From NCBI GenBank assembly GCA_015499985.1, contig JAAAUF010000189.1, positions 22,652 to 52,752 on the forward strand: a DNA stretch of 30,101 nt, given 5' to 3'. The notes beneath the pieces were generated by a model. That model made no database searches. It was not told the origin of the DNA and saw only the letters and a program-made list of their open reading frames with translations. This DNA is from Haplosporangium gracile (lineage: Eukaryota; Mortierellomycota; Mortierellomycetes; Mortierellales; Mortierellaceae). Numbering within the stretch: position 1 is the stretch's first letter; the number at the start of each line of letters is the position of its first letter. Positions 10,293 to 20,409 of the stretch are shown piece after piece. Made by a program: the position numbers and the translations under genes.

Positions 10293-10606
10293 TGGAAGAT
10301 AAAAGAATAGTACAATCGGTACACGCGTGAAGAAGGAAGAAGAAGAGCAATAGAAAGGAAGAAGGATTTAAGGACGGCGTAAAAAAAAGAAGGATGAAGG
10401 CGTAAAAAGGATGAAGGCGAAAGAAGTGAGGAGGATGTTTGTTGTTGCGGAGTGGAGAGTGAAAACAGAAGGGGAGGAGGAGGAAATAACGGAGCAAAGG
10501 CGTGAGTGAAGGAAGGTGAGTGATGATCGAGAAAGAGGAGAATGACAGGAGAGAAGAGTGAGCAGGTGAGTGGGTGAGGATGAGAAGGGGAAGGAAGAGG
10601 AGGAAT

Positions 10607-10709
10607 GAAGGAGGAAAGGAGGAAAGGAGGAAAGGAAAAGAGAGAGAAGGAAGAGAAGGAAGAGAAGGAAGAGAAGGAAGAGGAAAGGAAAGGAAAGGAA
10701 AGGAAAGAA
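10607..10709 (+). repeat. 103-nt uninterrupted polypurine tract made of nested short repeats
   Basis: Every base from 10607 to 10709 is A or G. Within it GGAGGAAA is repeated three times at 10610-10633, GAGAAGGAA four times at 10644-10679 and GGAAA five times at 10682-10706. Purine-rich sequence continues with few interruptions back to about 10370. Such tracts are prone to slippage and can form triplex (H-DNA) structures. Confidence 0.95.
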
Positions 10710-10918
10710 TGAAAAAGTGTAAAAAGGGTAAAGCAAGCAAGCAAGCAATCAAACAAACAAAACAAACGTTCAACAACAACAGCAACAAACGATCGCCCAT
10801 CACAGAGACTAAACAAGAAAGCATCTTTATTGTCAACCGAGGGAAAAGTGCATGCAAACAATGCACAACAAAAAGGAACATAATCTATTTATCGGCAAAT
10901 GACAATGCCAAATGCTAA

Positions 10919-10942
10919 TGACATTGACATTGACATTGACAT
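10919..10942 (+). repeat. Hexanucleotide repeat TGACAT x4
   Basis: Four exact copies of TGACAT in tandem. An AAGC-type repeat of about four copies lies nearby at 10731-10748. No function is apparent. Confidence 0.9.
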
Positions 10943-13115
10943 CACCATCAACAACAACATTCAGCAACAACGATCCTCATGAGAATAACAAGTACAAGTC
11001 AGTTGTTACATACGAACAAGTATCCTCGAAGCTGGTACCTGAATCATCATCCTCGCCGACAACATTTCCACATGAATAATTCGCTGAACTCTCTTTCTCC
11101 TTTCTCGTTGCTCCTTCTCCATTATTATTATTTTATTTTTTTTCCTCTTTCCCTTTCCACTTCTCTGAACTTTGAATCGCAGGAAATGAACCTTGGTTTT
11201 CTTTTTTCCATAGTTCATATTCAAGCATTCATTCAATACTCCGGTCCCAATTCAACTCATATAGTTATTTTATTAGTTGCACCGGCAAGGTTTATATGGA
11301 TGTGGTTGCCAGACAAACAACCAGTCGGCCACCTTGTCAGGCAGCTCTAACTCCCGCTTTTATGGGTTTTTTTTCCATTGCCTGTTCTTTCCCTCCCTTT
11401 TCGTCTTTTTTGTGTTTTGTGTAATCATACGGTGCCTACGCCCTTCCTCCCTATAGTGGTGGAGGTTACCAGCAGGGCAGCTCGACTCCGCGGCCATTAT
11501 TCCTTGTATTATTCCCACACAACACAACACGACACAACAAACAGACGCATGTTCTCGATCGACCAAGATCTCTATTTTTTTTTTTTGTTGTGAACCATGC
11601 ATTTTCCCTCCACATGCACACAATCATGCACCCTATCCTTCATACACGCCCATTCCTTTATCCCCAACTGAAGACTGGCTCAGCCGTATATTGAGAAACA
11701 ACAAAATGCATGAACGACAACCACGGTGACAACAACAAACCTGCAAGTTCAATCCATCCCCCCATTGCCCTTGGCTCTTGGCCCTTTGCTATCTCCCCTC
11801 TTTTTCATTCCAAAAAGCAGGTAGGGTGAACACTCTGTTTATCCGCTCACTTTCATTCATTTCACTAACTCTCCGCTCGTCATTACGCTAATCTAGCAGA
11901 AATGAAAGTAATCTTCAACGCTATCTGCCACCCAACAATCTCTTCCGTAACGACCAGCCAGCCAATCCAGCGTGCCTGCAGGGCCTCCAGTTTTTTTCTC
12001 TGCTGCTCACGTCCCGCAATTAAGTATTGCTGAGATGATGTTGTTGTTTCCCTTAGACTCCTTTTCCCAATTCACAACCGACAGGGACTATATACAACCT
12101 ATGCTGGTAGGCTAAGCCTGGATCTGGTCTCCCTTTGTTAGTGTCCTTGTTTTTACGAAAAGAGCGTTTTTGGGACTATTAGACATTTTAAAGCTTCTTT
12201 CCTGTTAACTTCTAACTGCCAAGTGCTTGCAGATTAACTAACCCTTTCTTTCCGGTTCATTTCGGTGGCAAAGGCAGTGATGTTCGGATGCAGTAAAGAT
12301 GGCCTAGCTGAGATAGGTTAATAGGCAATGAGTAAGAAGGACGGTAAAGACAGTAGGCTGATTAGAGGGTGGTTATTTTGGTTGGTTTGTTTTCTTTGTT
12401 GTGCGTCTTTTCCATCTCCTCATAACCGAGGTAGACAAAAGCAAAGACTTTTGTCTCCACAAGCTAACCGAAACGAAACAAGTGTCGATACACACGGACG
12501 ATATTGGCACCACAAACCAAAGGCGCGTGAAGAAAACGAAAAGCCTGTCGACGCACAATCCTTCTCCTTCTCTCCACTCAATCATTGTCGAGCCCGAGGG
12601 CAGGGGCTACAGACGATGCTTTGGCCAGTCTTGGCCCTTGTTGTGGAGTATTTGTTTTGGCTTGGCCCCGGCTCCCTCCTCTTCATTTGTCCTTAGCTCC
12701 CGCCTTACTCCTTTCCCTTTCCTTCGTCTCGCCTCACCATTCTGGTGGCGAACAACCCTCGATCCTCGTGTCAGAGCGACAATATGCAAGGCCTATGTAC
12801 CACCACCAACATAATACCCTACATTTTTTTTTTGCCCTTATGTTTTGTCTGTGCAACTATCCTGGCGCAACAGCAGCAACACTCCCATTGTAATTTTCCT
12901 GTTTGCTCTGGTGACCCTACGAGAGCCTTCTTTACTACCCCCCTTCACTCACTTTCGACCTCTTATTTTCACTCCGAGGCACATGTTATAAGTTTTTCTT
13001 GTTGATACTTTGTGGTGTATGGACCAGTCCAGACTAGACTTTTCTTTATCGGGCACATGAAATATGCGTAACGGATACAAGCATGCATACAGGTTACAAC
13101 ATATAGGCATTCGCG

Positions 13116-13126
13116 CACACACACAC

Positions 13127-13164
<38 letters not shown>
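13116..13164 (+). repeat. CA dinucleotide microsatellite with TA interruptions
   Basis: A 49-nt CA run is interrupted by four scattered T residues. It produces spurious Cys-Val and Thr-His open frames on the two strands, which I do not call as genes. Confidence 0.95.
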
Positions 13165-13671
13165 GGACATACACTGGAGCACAAGCAAGTCGGCGTCATG
13201 CATGGGATGGCGGTCGCTATATACTTTGTATTTACAGAATGTGCAAGCAAGAAAAGAAGAGAGAAAGGAAGGATACGTAGTCTGACGCTCTGTCTCCGTC
13301 GGAGTCTATCCATGAACCTCCTTCCCGTATTAACCATAAATCGACTGTCCTTCCTCCCCTCAGCCCAGTTGCATCCATCCACATTAATGTGGAATATAAT
13401 CAATGCGGGACAGGACAAGTAAAACAGAGAGAAAAGAATCTGGACTGTCCGATTTCCTGGCTTGGTCCTTGCTCCTTTATGAGCTATGACTCTTTGGGCG
13501 TATAGCTTGCATTGATGCACCAAACGTCCATGTCTTCGCATTTTGGTTTTTATCTCTCTTCTTCCATCAGATTAATCGACGGCCTGTTTGTTTTCCATGA
13601 CATGTTTTAATTTTCTTTTTTAATCGCACTTACATTTTCCTTTCTTCTATTGTGAGGTTTAATCAGCTTTT

Positions 13672-13699
13672 CTCTTTTCTCTTTTCTCTTTTCTCTTTT
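13672..13699 (+). repeat. Heptanucleotide repeat CTCTTTT x4
   Basis: Four exact tandem copies of CTCTTTT inside a longer pyrimidine-rich stretch about 1 kb upstream of the F-box gene. No function is apparent. Confidence 0.9.
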
Positions 13700-14302
13700 C
13701 TTTTCCTTCAATTAAATCAGAGGACTGGGGCCAATATACTCCAACCAATCCCTACAACTTTCACAGTCACTTGATCATTTATTGTGGCCTTTTGCTTTCT
13801 CCGCATTGACATCCTTCTCTCTCTTTCGCCTTATCCTTACGGAGGGTTTTTTTGGTCCAACTCAATTGACGTGGTTTTGACAGGCGGAGACAACTTGGGA
13901 AACGAACAACTGGAAAAGGGAGAGGGTGGAAGATGTGGTTAGTGGGCCAAGCTGAAGAAAAGGTGGGGCCCAGAACATATTCTTTTACCGTGTTCTTTTT
14001 TTTTTGAATGGGATTTCGAGGGAGAACCCATAAGATCTAGGAACAGAAAGAAAGACATAATAGAATTGATCAGCGTAGCGAACTGGTGGGACCCTTGAAT
14101 GTGGGAGAGATGAATATGTTTTCATCGGTTCCACTTAGCTACCTACCCATTAGAGTCCGACACCGTTAGGTCTGTCGATCTTTCCTTCTGTCCTGTCCAC
14201 GTTCGTCTCGACAAAACATGACCCACTTTCACTCATATTCTTGATACGATTCAGATAGTACGTACCTTGTGTAAAAACGTGCCGACTTTACATGGAGCAT
14301 TC

Positions 14303-14364
14303 ACGCGCGCCGCGCGTAAAAAGATGAAGTTGCAGCATCTGCTTGCTAGAAAGGCGATACGCGT
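14303..14364 (+). promoter_or_regulatory. CG-rich perfect palindrome plus ACGCGT element upstream of the F-box gene
   Basis: The sequence ACGCGCG-C-CGCGCGT at 14303-14317 is a perfect inverted repeat with 7-bp arms and a 1-nt centre, in an otherwise AT-rich region. It holds ACGCG cores on both strands. A separate ACGCGT (the MluI cell-cycle-box consensus of MBF-type factors) follows at 14359-14364. They lie 321-382 nt upstream of the F-box start codon. Function is inferred from the motif only. Confidence 0.35.
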
Positions 14365-14684
14365 ATGTATGCATTGTTTCTGACGGTGTAAAAGATGACT
14401 CTCTCTTTGAGCGAGCTGTAAACAAGACTAAAAGGGAATAAATTCTATTTCGCCATACTTACATGAAGATTATCGCTGTTTTCATCATGACCCATCACTA
14501 TTACTCTTAAACCCACACGGACCCCCTGCCGGACCTCATTTTCCTCTTTTGTTCTCTTTTTTGTGCATTATGTCCCATGCTTATTTCCTTATCTTTTTTT
14601 TTCACAAAAGAAATAAAAATACACTTCGGAACCCACACTTCGTTCAAAAAAAAAAAAAACTACGTCCCAAAAAAAAAAACGACA

Positions 14685-16529
14685 ATGAGAATGAATTCAT
14701 TACCCGCCATTCCAGAAGAGATTCGACAACTCATCGGCACATACCTCGACAAACAGACCCTCGGCACTGTCATACAGGTCTGTCGATCCCTTCACTCGTC
14801 GTTCGTCCCACTCCTGTGGAAACAAGCCGAACTCCGAAGTGCTTGCGGGCCATGGGGATATTATGTGGACAGCGGAGCAGAAACCACCCACACCAACAAC
14901 GAGGGCTTTGCCGAAAAATACAAGGGCCATCTACCTTCGCCACCACCATCGCCAGGCTTTTACTCCTCGTCATCATCGTCATCATTGATGATGGATTTGA
15001 CTCTCCTACAGGCACGATCTCGACATATCGAACACCTCACGATTAGTGCACCTATCCCCTCGGACTATTATACTGTCGCCTTCCCAAGGCTCCGGACCCT
15101 CATCTTCACAGACGACTACAGCACTACTGGTTCATCACCTCTCGACATAGTCCAACTGGCGCACCTGAACCCGACCATCGAGCGGCTCATCATCAACAAC
15201 ATCCAATCCTCACTACCGGCACAGTTCTGGGAGACCGTCTTCTTAGAGTGGAAGAACCCGAAGGCACTGAGTATTCGGTACAGTCCCATCTCCAAGGACG
15301 GCGCTGCTGTCGCCGCGCTCTGGAAGGCCAGTACCCGGTTTGAAGATCTTGAGCTCCAGGGCGTCGATCTTCCACACTACGTCCATACCTTGACGGCAGA
15401 CATCACGGCCGACAGCAGCGATGATGACGAGCTGTCTTCGTCTTCTTCGGCGCCGTTACTCATCACGGCGTTCCCAAAGGCAAAGCGAGTCCACTTGTCA
15501 ATCACCCTCAACCCGCGCCAAACCCACTCATTCTTCGACCCTTCCCAACAACTCGCCATGATGCAATCTTGCCCGCAACTTCGCGAATTCGTCTGGGACG
15601 GATCTCAGTTCCACATCGACCCTCAACTTTCCTCCCAATTCACCATCGCTCTCCACCCCAATAACAACCCCAGCAACAATGACAAGACGATATGCTGGCC
15701 GCACCTAGAAAGCCTAGTCCTGCTACACATCTACTTCCACCGCAGCGACCCCCTCCGCCGCCGCCGCCTCGCAGAAATCATACACGCCGTCCCATCCCTG
15801 AAATCATTCCAGATCCGTGGTGGGGTATGGGAACCCTTTACGATGAACGCGTTAAGAGCTCCCGGGAGGCACTTCGAGACATTGGAGAGAGTTTCGGTGC
15901 AGGGGTGTAAAGGTTTCTCAAGTAGTATGGTCCATGAAGTGTTGAGCCAGTGTACAGGATTGGTGGAATTTTGCGCGGATTTTATATATGCCCAGGATGT
16001 TGTATCGCCTTCAACCACAGCATTAGGAACATGTGCATCAGGAACATCAGGGGAAGGAGTGCAGCCATGGGCATGTCAGGGCCGCCTGAAACGCCTCAAG
16101 GTTTGCATTTACGCCACACCCCTCGACTCTACCACCACCACCTCTCCATCCTCATCTAACTGCACAGCGCACCAAGTCCTTGTCCAACTCTCATCACTCA
16201 CACAACTTGAGCACCTCGACCTTCGTCGGAATCTCATTGACGACCGTCCACTCCTAAACCTCACCCTCGCCTCCGGACTCGGTGCTCTCCAGGTTTTGAC
16301 GCGGTTGCGGACTTTCCAGTTTGATGATTGCTATAGTACTATCTCAGGAGAAGGTGGAAGTGGAGGAGAGGGGTGGATGATGGGGGGAAAAGAGGTGGTT
16401 TGGATGTTGAGTCGATGGAGGGTTTTGGAAGAGGTAACGGGTCCATTTAGAGGGATGTCGGAGGTGTTGGTAAATGAGGATGAGGTGCGAGATCTTTTTA
16501 GGCAACAGCATGTCGCGTACTCCGTTTGA
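14685..16529 (+). CDS. F-box domain protein with leucine-rich C-terminal region
   Basis: A single-exon frame of 614 residues ends at a TGA at 16527-16529. Residues ~4-45 form an F-box: LPAIPEEIRQLIGTYL, then LGTVIQVCRSLHSSFVPLLW. The F-box normally binds Skp1 in an SCF ubiquitin ligase. The rest consists of irregular Leu-rich stretches (for example LRTLIFTDDY, LESLVLLHIYF, LEHLDLRRNLID) compatible with degenerate leucine-rich repeats that would bind the substrate, with acidic/Ser loops between them. The substrate is unknown; such F-box proteins are highly expanded in Mortierella-type fungi (family knowledge). I chose the ATG at 14685, with an A-rich upstream context. An in-frame ATG at 14577 would add 36 residues encoded across two poly(A) runs, which look like leader sequence. 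The gene is convergent with GTP cyclohydrolase II. Confidence 0.85.
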   Translation: MRMNSLPAIPEEIRQLIGTYLDKQTLGTVIQVCRSLHSSFVPLLWKQAELRSACGPWGYYVDSGAETTHTNNEGFAEKYKGHLPSPPPSPGFYSSSSSSSLMMDLTLLQARSRHIEHLTISAPIPSDYYTVAFPRLRTLIFTDDYSTTGSSPLDIVQLAHLNPTIERLIINNIQSSLPAQFWETVFLEWKNPKALSIRYSPISKDGAAVAALWKASTRFEDLELQGVDLPHYVHTLTADITADSSDDDELSSSSSAPLLITAFPKAKRVHLSITLNPRQTHSFFDPSQQLAMMQSCPQLREFVWDGSQFHIDPQLSSQFTIALHPNNNPSNNDKTICWPHLESLVLLHIYFHRSDPLRRRRLAEIIHAVPSLKSFQIRGGVWEPFTMNALRAPGRHFETLERVSVQGCKGFSSSMVHEVLSQCTGLVEFCADFIYAQDVVSPSTTALGTCASGTSGEGVQPWACQGRLKRLKVCIYATPLDSTTTTSPSSSNCTAHQVLVQLSSLTQLEHLDLRRNLIDDRPLLNLTLASGLGALQVLTRLRTFQFDDCYSTISGEGGSGGEGWMMGGKEVVWMLSRWRVLEEVTGPFRGMSEVLVNEDEVRDLFRQQHVAYSV

Positions 16530-17713
16530 GGGTCAAGTAGAGAGAGCAATGAATTGATCTGCGATCAGCAAACGAAACAATAATAATAATAAAAAACACT
16601 ATCGACAACGAAAAAGTTAAGTTGTTTTTGGTTGCTTTTGGTCTGTTTCTCTTCTCCATGGTATTATATTCACACAACTCTCTGTTGAGACATGCAAAGC
16701 CTTGATGAACGAGGAAGGGGAAAGATGCTTTCTAGTCTTTCAACACAAGCAAAACGCTTGATGATTTGGGCGCTCGCGTGGGAGAGGGCGGGCAAGGTAG
16801 AAGACAAAAATTCTTTGTATGCTAGCTTGGGTGATCTGTAATAGCTCACTTCATGTCCCTTACTAAAGGCCTGCATTGATGGGAGCGCACAGCAGAGATA
16901 GTTTGATATCGATCCCCAATTGGAAACAAATTCACGTCGCTTGTCTTTGCTACATCCCACCCTCCCATCCTCTCATCAAAAACAGCCGCGAAAAAAAGAA
17001 AAAACAAGCGTAATTCGAGAATGTGAGCATAGAAAGAACCAATGATGCGATGGGTGGAACTCACTTGTAGAGGTGTCTGGGGGGAGGGAAACGAAGTAGT
17101 TCCAGGGAGCCCATCCGTCCCGTCCCACTGAATGACTAGTAAGAGCGGATGAATAACCCGGAGGTGGGGAAGGTATAAGATAGGGAATGGAAGGGGCAAG
17201 TCCCCAAAAAAGCCACCTTCAAGCCACTTAATTAATGACAGATGAGGATTGGGGATTACGGAGCGAGGCGGGTTCGGGTTGATTAAAAAGTGGATCCTGA
17301 GCTTCTTTCAGGCTCCCTGCCTATCTCTTGTGTTACCACCAATTTCGCCACATCCATACATTCAGTCTACAATCAATTGTTCCCCACCTCATCGTCTCCT
17401 CTCTAAAAACTTCATGCATAAGTAGTTGGATGGTACTGACTGCCATCAAGGCAGCGTTTTTATTATCTCAAAAAATTGTGGTTGTTGGTGACTAAAAAGA
17501 CAGTTAATAAATACAATGAGGGGTGGGTACATGCATGTGTACAGGGAATAAACAAATTAATAAGAAAGAGTAGAATGAAAAGATGCAGACAAGGAGGGAC
17601 AAAGGAAAGTCAGGACAAAAAAAAGGTATACAAGGCCGTCCCTTCACCTTCCACCTCTCTCCTCCATCGCCGCTCGTTTATCATTTTCGCCCTCCTTTTC
17701 CCGTTATATCTTC
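16530..17713. other. Convergent intergenic region, 1.2 kb, between the F-box gene and GTP cyclohydrolase II
   Basis: This region holds the two 3' untranslated regions. An AATAA-rich stretch just after the F-box stop (16579-16595) could serve as its poly(A) signal. Frames of about 96 and 117 codons on the minus strand (16670-16960 and 16846-17199) have no recognisable domain, and their codon use is unlike that of neighbouring genes. I do not call them. No RNA gene or repeat stands out. Confidence 0.5.
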
Positions 17714-19024
17714 TCATGCCATGGTGGTGGGGATAGAGATCATGTGTCGCATACGCTCAACCTTGACTTTCAAGTACTTGTCGAGCTCCTTGCCCTTGAC
17801 AATCTTGTCCTGAACAGCACCCTCACGAACAACAAAGTCGGCCTCGGTGCCCTGAACGATCGCCTCCCACGACTTGGGCATCATGGGTACACGCTCGACG
17901 ACCTTGATCTGGCTGTCCTTCTCGACCTGCTCGATCTTGTCAGGGTTGTTGGTCATGAGACGGATCTGGTTCAGTCCCAGATCCTCCAGAATCGCCTGTG
18001 CAACCTCGTAGGTGCGCTCGTCGGCTCCATGGTTCAACATCAGGTTGGCCATCACCGTGTCGTATCCGAGATCCTGCAAGTTGTACGCCCTAGAAAGTAA
18101 TAGCAAAGATTTAAAAACAAGGAGGTGTGAATAGATGGGTCAACGACTAAATTGCACGTGAAAAGGATTGGTTGACATTCTTTCTCGATCTCGTCAGAAA
18201 ACTACATCCAGCAAGAAAACTTACTTGATCTTCTCGCCCAAACCAATCCCACGACCCTCCTGACGAAGGTAGACAACAACTCCAGATCCGGCCTCCTTCA
18301 TCAAACGGATTGCTTCATCGAGCTGCTCACCGCAATCGCAACGAGCCGAGTGTCCAATCTCTCCAGTAAAGCACTCTGAGTGAATACGAACAAGAGGCGC
18401 CGAAGTCAAAGCTGGCTGCTGCTGTTCATCTGTTGCTCCTGTCGAATAGGCCGAAGGGGTGTTGGCCTCAAAAGCGGCCTGCTCGTTCTCCGAGACAGTG
18501 TTGCGCAGACGTCCAGTGTAGGCTCCTCGCTTGACTCTGTCCAATTCCGTCTCGTTCCACTGAACCCTGTCGAGACTCTGACTCCGGATCGCATCTCCAA
18601 AGACAAACGCCAAGTGCTCCTTCTTATCCTTGATGTTCTCGTAAATGTGCAAAAAGTATTCGGATCCGTCTGACGTGGGGATGCGAGCTCGGGCTGTGCA
18701 CCAGGCAACGGCATCGGCGATCGACTTTGTAGGCGTCTGAGCCAGTGGTGGGGTGGCGGGTGGGGTTGTATAGGAGACGACGGTCGATGCCGTCGAGAGG
18801 GTCGAGTCGGCCGGTGAAGGGGCCGAGGGACGTACGGAGGCGTCAATCTGAACCGAAGGTCGACGTGGGACGGGTGTTTGAAGGAACTCTTTGTGTGCGT
18901 GAGAGTGAGTGTGAGCGTGAGCGTGGGACTTGTGAAAGAAGGGGTTCATATGGTCGATGGCGTTCCTGGGGATATAAGCGTCCTGTGCGGGGGCAGCCTG
19001 AGTCATACTGATATCGTAGGTCAT
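17714..19024 (-). CDS. RIB1: GTP cyclohydrolase II (riboflavin biosynthesis), two exons
   Basis: Exons at 19024-18225 and 18089-17714, joined over a 135-nt GT-AG intron, give 391 residues. The join restores the family motif across [20 protein letters not shown]. The enzyme opens the imidazole ring of GTP to give 2,5-diamino-6-ribosylaminopyrimidinone 5'-phosphate, formate and pyrophosphate. This is the first committed step of riboflavin synthesis, normally in the cytosol. Zinc ligands are visible as C218, C229 and C231 (ECFTG...RCDCGEQL). The catalytic segment [11 protein letters not shown] follows, then ADERTY in exon 2 with the conserved Asp-x-Arg. The catalytic domain begins near residue 110 ([17 protein letters not shown]). 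The ~105-residue N-terminal extension is Pro/Ser/Thr-rich and carries an alternating-His stretch at 31-44. A further insertion of ~55 residues separates [10 protein letters not shown] from PLVRIHSEC. Three inverted CCAAT boxes lie upstream. Confidence 0.95.
18155..18160. promoter_or_regulatory. CACGTG E-box palindrome inside the GTP cyclohydrolase II intron
   Basis: A single CACGTG lies in the intron at 18090-18224. It is the core bound by bHLH factors such as Cbf1. One six-base match in an intron is weak evidence, so this is recorded as a possibility only. Confidence 0.15.
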
Positions 19025-19053
19025 CTTTGGTATGTATGTGTGAGTGAGTGAGT

Positions 19054-19098
19054 GCGTGAAAAGAGTGTGCGTGAAAAGAGGGTGCGTGAAAAGAGTGT
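19054..19098 (-). repeat. 15-bp tandem repeat x3 in the leader of GTP cyclohydrolase II
   Basis: Units at 19054-19068, 19069-19083 and 19084-19098 have the form GCGTGAAAAGAGTGT; the middle copy carries one change. They lie 30-74 nt upstream of the start codon, so they probably fall in the 5' untranslated region. A short TGAG run precedes them. Confidence 0.9.
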
Positions 19099-19490
19099 GG
19101 AGTAGATGGAGACAGGTGGGTGCAAGTGTTGCTGTTGTTGTGGGCTGATGTCAACAGGTAAGCGAAGTGATTGATAAGTTTTGCCTGTTATTGCTTGTTG
19201 AAAATACTAAGGTATATTCGCCGCTGGATGAGGGCAAGAATTGAGTTGCGTTATAGGTTGGGTGATGGTTGGTTGAAAAAGAAGAGATAAAGAATATAAA
19301 AAAAAAAGAGAGGGGAATGTGTTCCTGGAACCTAGTCGTTTTATAATCCGGGTCGAACAATGAGATGAAAGAGAGAGTGCGGCGGGAGGAGTTGATCCGA
19401 CAGGTAACAAAGTGAACAAAAACGACCAATAAAAAAAAATAAAAAAGGTATTTGTCAGGGCAGAGGACCACGTCTGACGGAGAGATAGCA

Positions 19491-19604
19491 ATTGGGTGGC
19501 TGGATTGGATGATGCTTGTTTGCCCTTTTTTTGCAGCACTCATTTTTGTGTGTTGTGTCCCATTACTCAGCGAATTGTATTCGCTCCGCACTGCTTCCCA
19601 TTGG
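19491..19604 (-). promoter_or_regulatory. Three CCAAT boxes in the upstream region of GTP cyclohydrolase II
   Basis: ATTGG on the + strand (CCAAT in the direction of the gene) occurs at 19491-19495, 19504-19508 and 19600-19604. These lie 467-580 nt upstream of the start codon. CCAAT boxes are bound by the HAP/NF-Y complex in fungi. The spacing is plausible for a promoter, but no transcription start is known. Confidence 0.3.
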
Positions 19605-20409
19605 CCCATTTTCCCTCTCTTGCATCCACACATACTACACGCTCGTCTGCCTGCTATCCGGGCAGTGCCAAAGACAACAAGAGTGATCGTGATTTGAGTT
19701 TACGCTTCGCTTCTTCTTTTGTCGCTCTTTTTCTTTCTTTCTTTTGTTCCTTTTGTGTCCATCATTCGCAGCAACTGTCCTACGACCTATGGCTACAGGC
19801 TAAAGGAAGTGATTGTGCTTGAATTTTCATTTGATCAAAACAAAATCTGCCCTGGAGAGATTGTGCGGCGCTGCTGTTGATATTCTGCGCTATTAGAGCA
19901 CACATGAATACTGGTGCCATCCTCCGCAGAGCCGCACACCACTTTACCTCATTCTTGCTACACTTTCCTCTGTATTTGACCTAAAAGGAAAAACTACACA
20001 TTGACATTGTTCTTGTACACTGTTAGACAACAGGTATCGCCGCCCTCCCTTTTGTTCATTAACTCCACTCTTTTTCTCGGCCACTTCGCGTCAATTCATC
20101 TTTGAAAAGGATGTACCTTTTACTATTACACAACTTCAACTTCAACTTCGCAATTTCGCTCGAAAGCGTCTTTTATTTTCTACGACCTTTTTTTATTTGC
20201 TATTATCCTTCATTCCTGTACCGTCAATTGGCCACTCCACGTCATTTTTTCTGCTCCATCTTACGGTTTTACGTTTACGCTCGCGCTGTTGCGTTTTTCT
20301 TTGTGCTTCCTTCGATTTCCATTACCGCAGACAAGCAGGCAGGCTGTGAGGACAGGCAGTGTTCAACTGCGAAGAGGCTACCGTGGCCGAGGCATCTACA
20401 AGTCCGTAG

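Larger units (their letters stand above)
9540..14684. other. Gene-poor divergent intergenic region, 5.1 kb
   Basis: This stretch separates the divergent kelch-BTB (-) and F-box (+) genes and must contain both promoters. Open frames of 60-220 codons occur but are made of simple sequence: polypyrimidine Ser/Leu/Phe/Pro runs at 10213-10881, and Cys-Val runs from the CA repeat at 12969-13541. They show no domain. The left part (9540-10740) is purine-rich on the + strand, that is, pyrimidine-rich in the sense of the kelch-BTB leader. Dispersed microsatellites are listed separately. I see no tRNA, snRNA, terminal repeat or transposase remnant that I could name. Confidence 0.55.

Noticed and set aside
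10213..10881. A 222-codon minus-strand open frame rich in Leu, Phe, Ser and Pro
   Set aside because: It is the antisense reading of the polypurine microsatellite, and open frames exist in all three phases there. There is no domain and no codon bias of real genes.
12328..13005. Several overlapping 60-137-codon frames on both strands
   Set aside because: They overlap in different phases, contain no family motif, and have neither splice-supported extension nor neighbour-like codon use.
12969..13541. A 190-codon minus-strand open frame with a Cys-Val/Tyr-Val run
   Set aside because: The run is the CA microsatellite read as protein, and the flanks have no recognisable domain.
14577..14684. N-terminal extension of the F-box protein from an upstream in-frame ATG
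   Set aside because: The extra 36 residues are encoded by poly(T) and poly(A) runs, and the F-box begins directly after the ATG at 14685, so the upstream part is more likely leader.
16670..17199. Two overlapping minus-strand frames of 96 and 117 codons between the F-box gene and RIB1
   Set aside because: No domain is recognisable, and the two overlap in different phases within a region that must hold 3' untranslated sequence.
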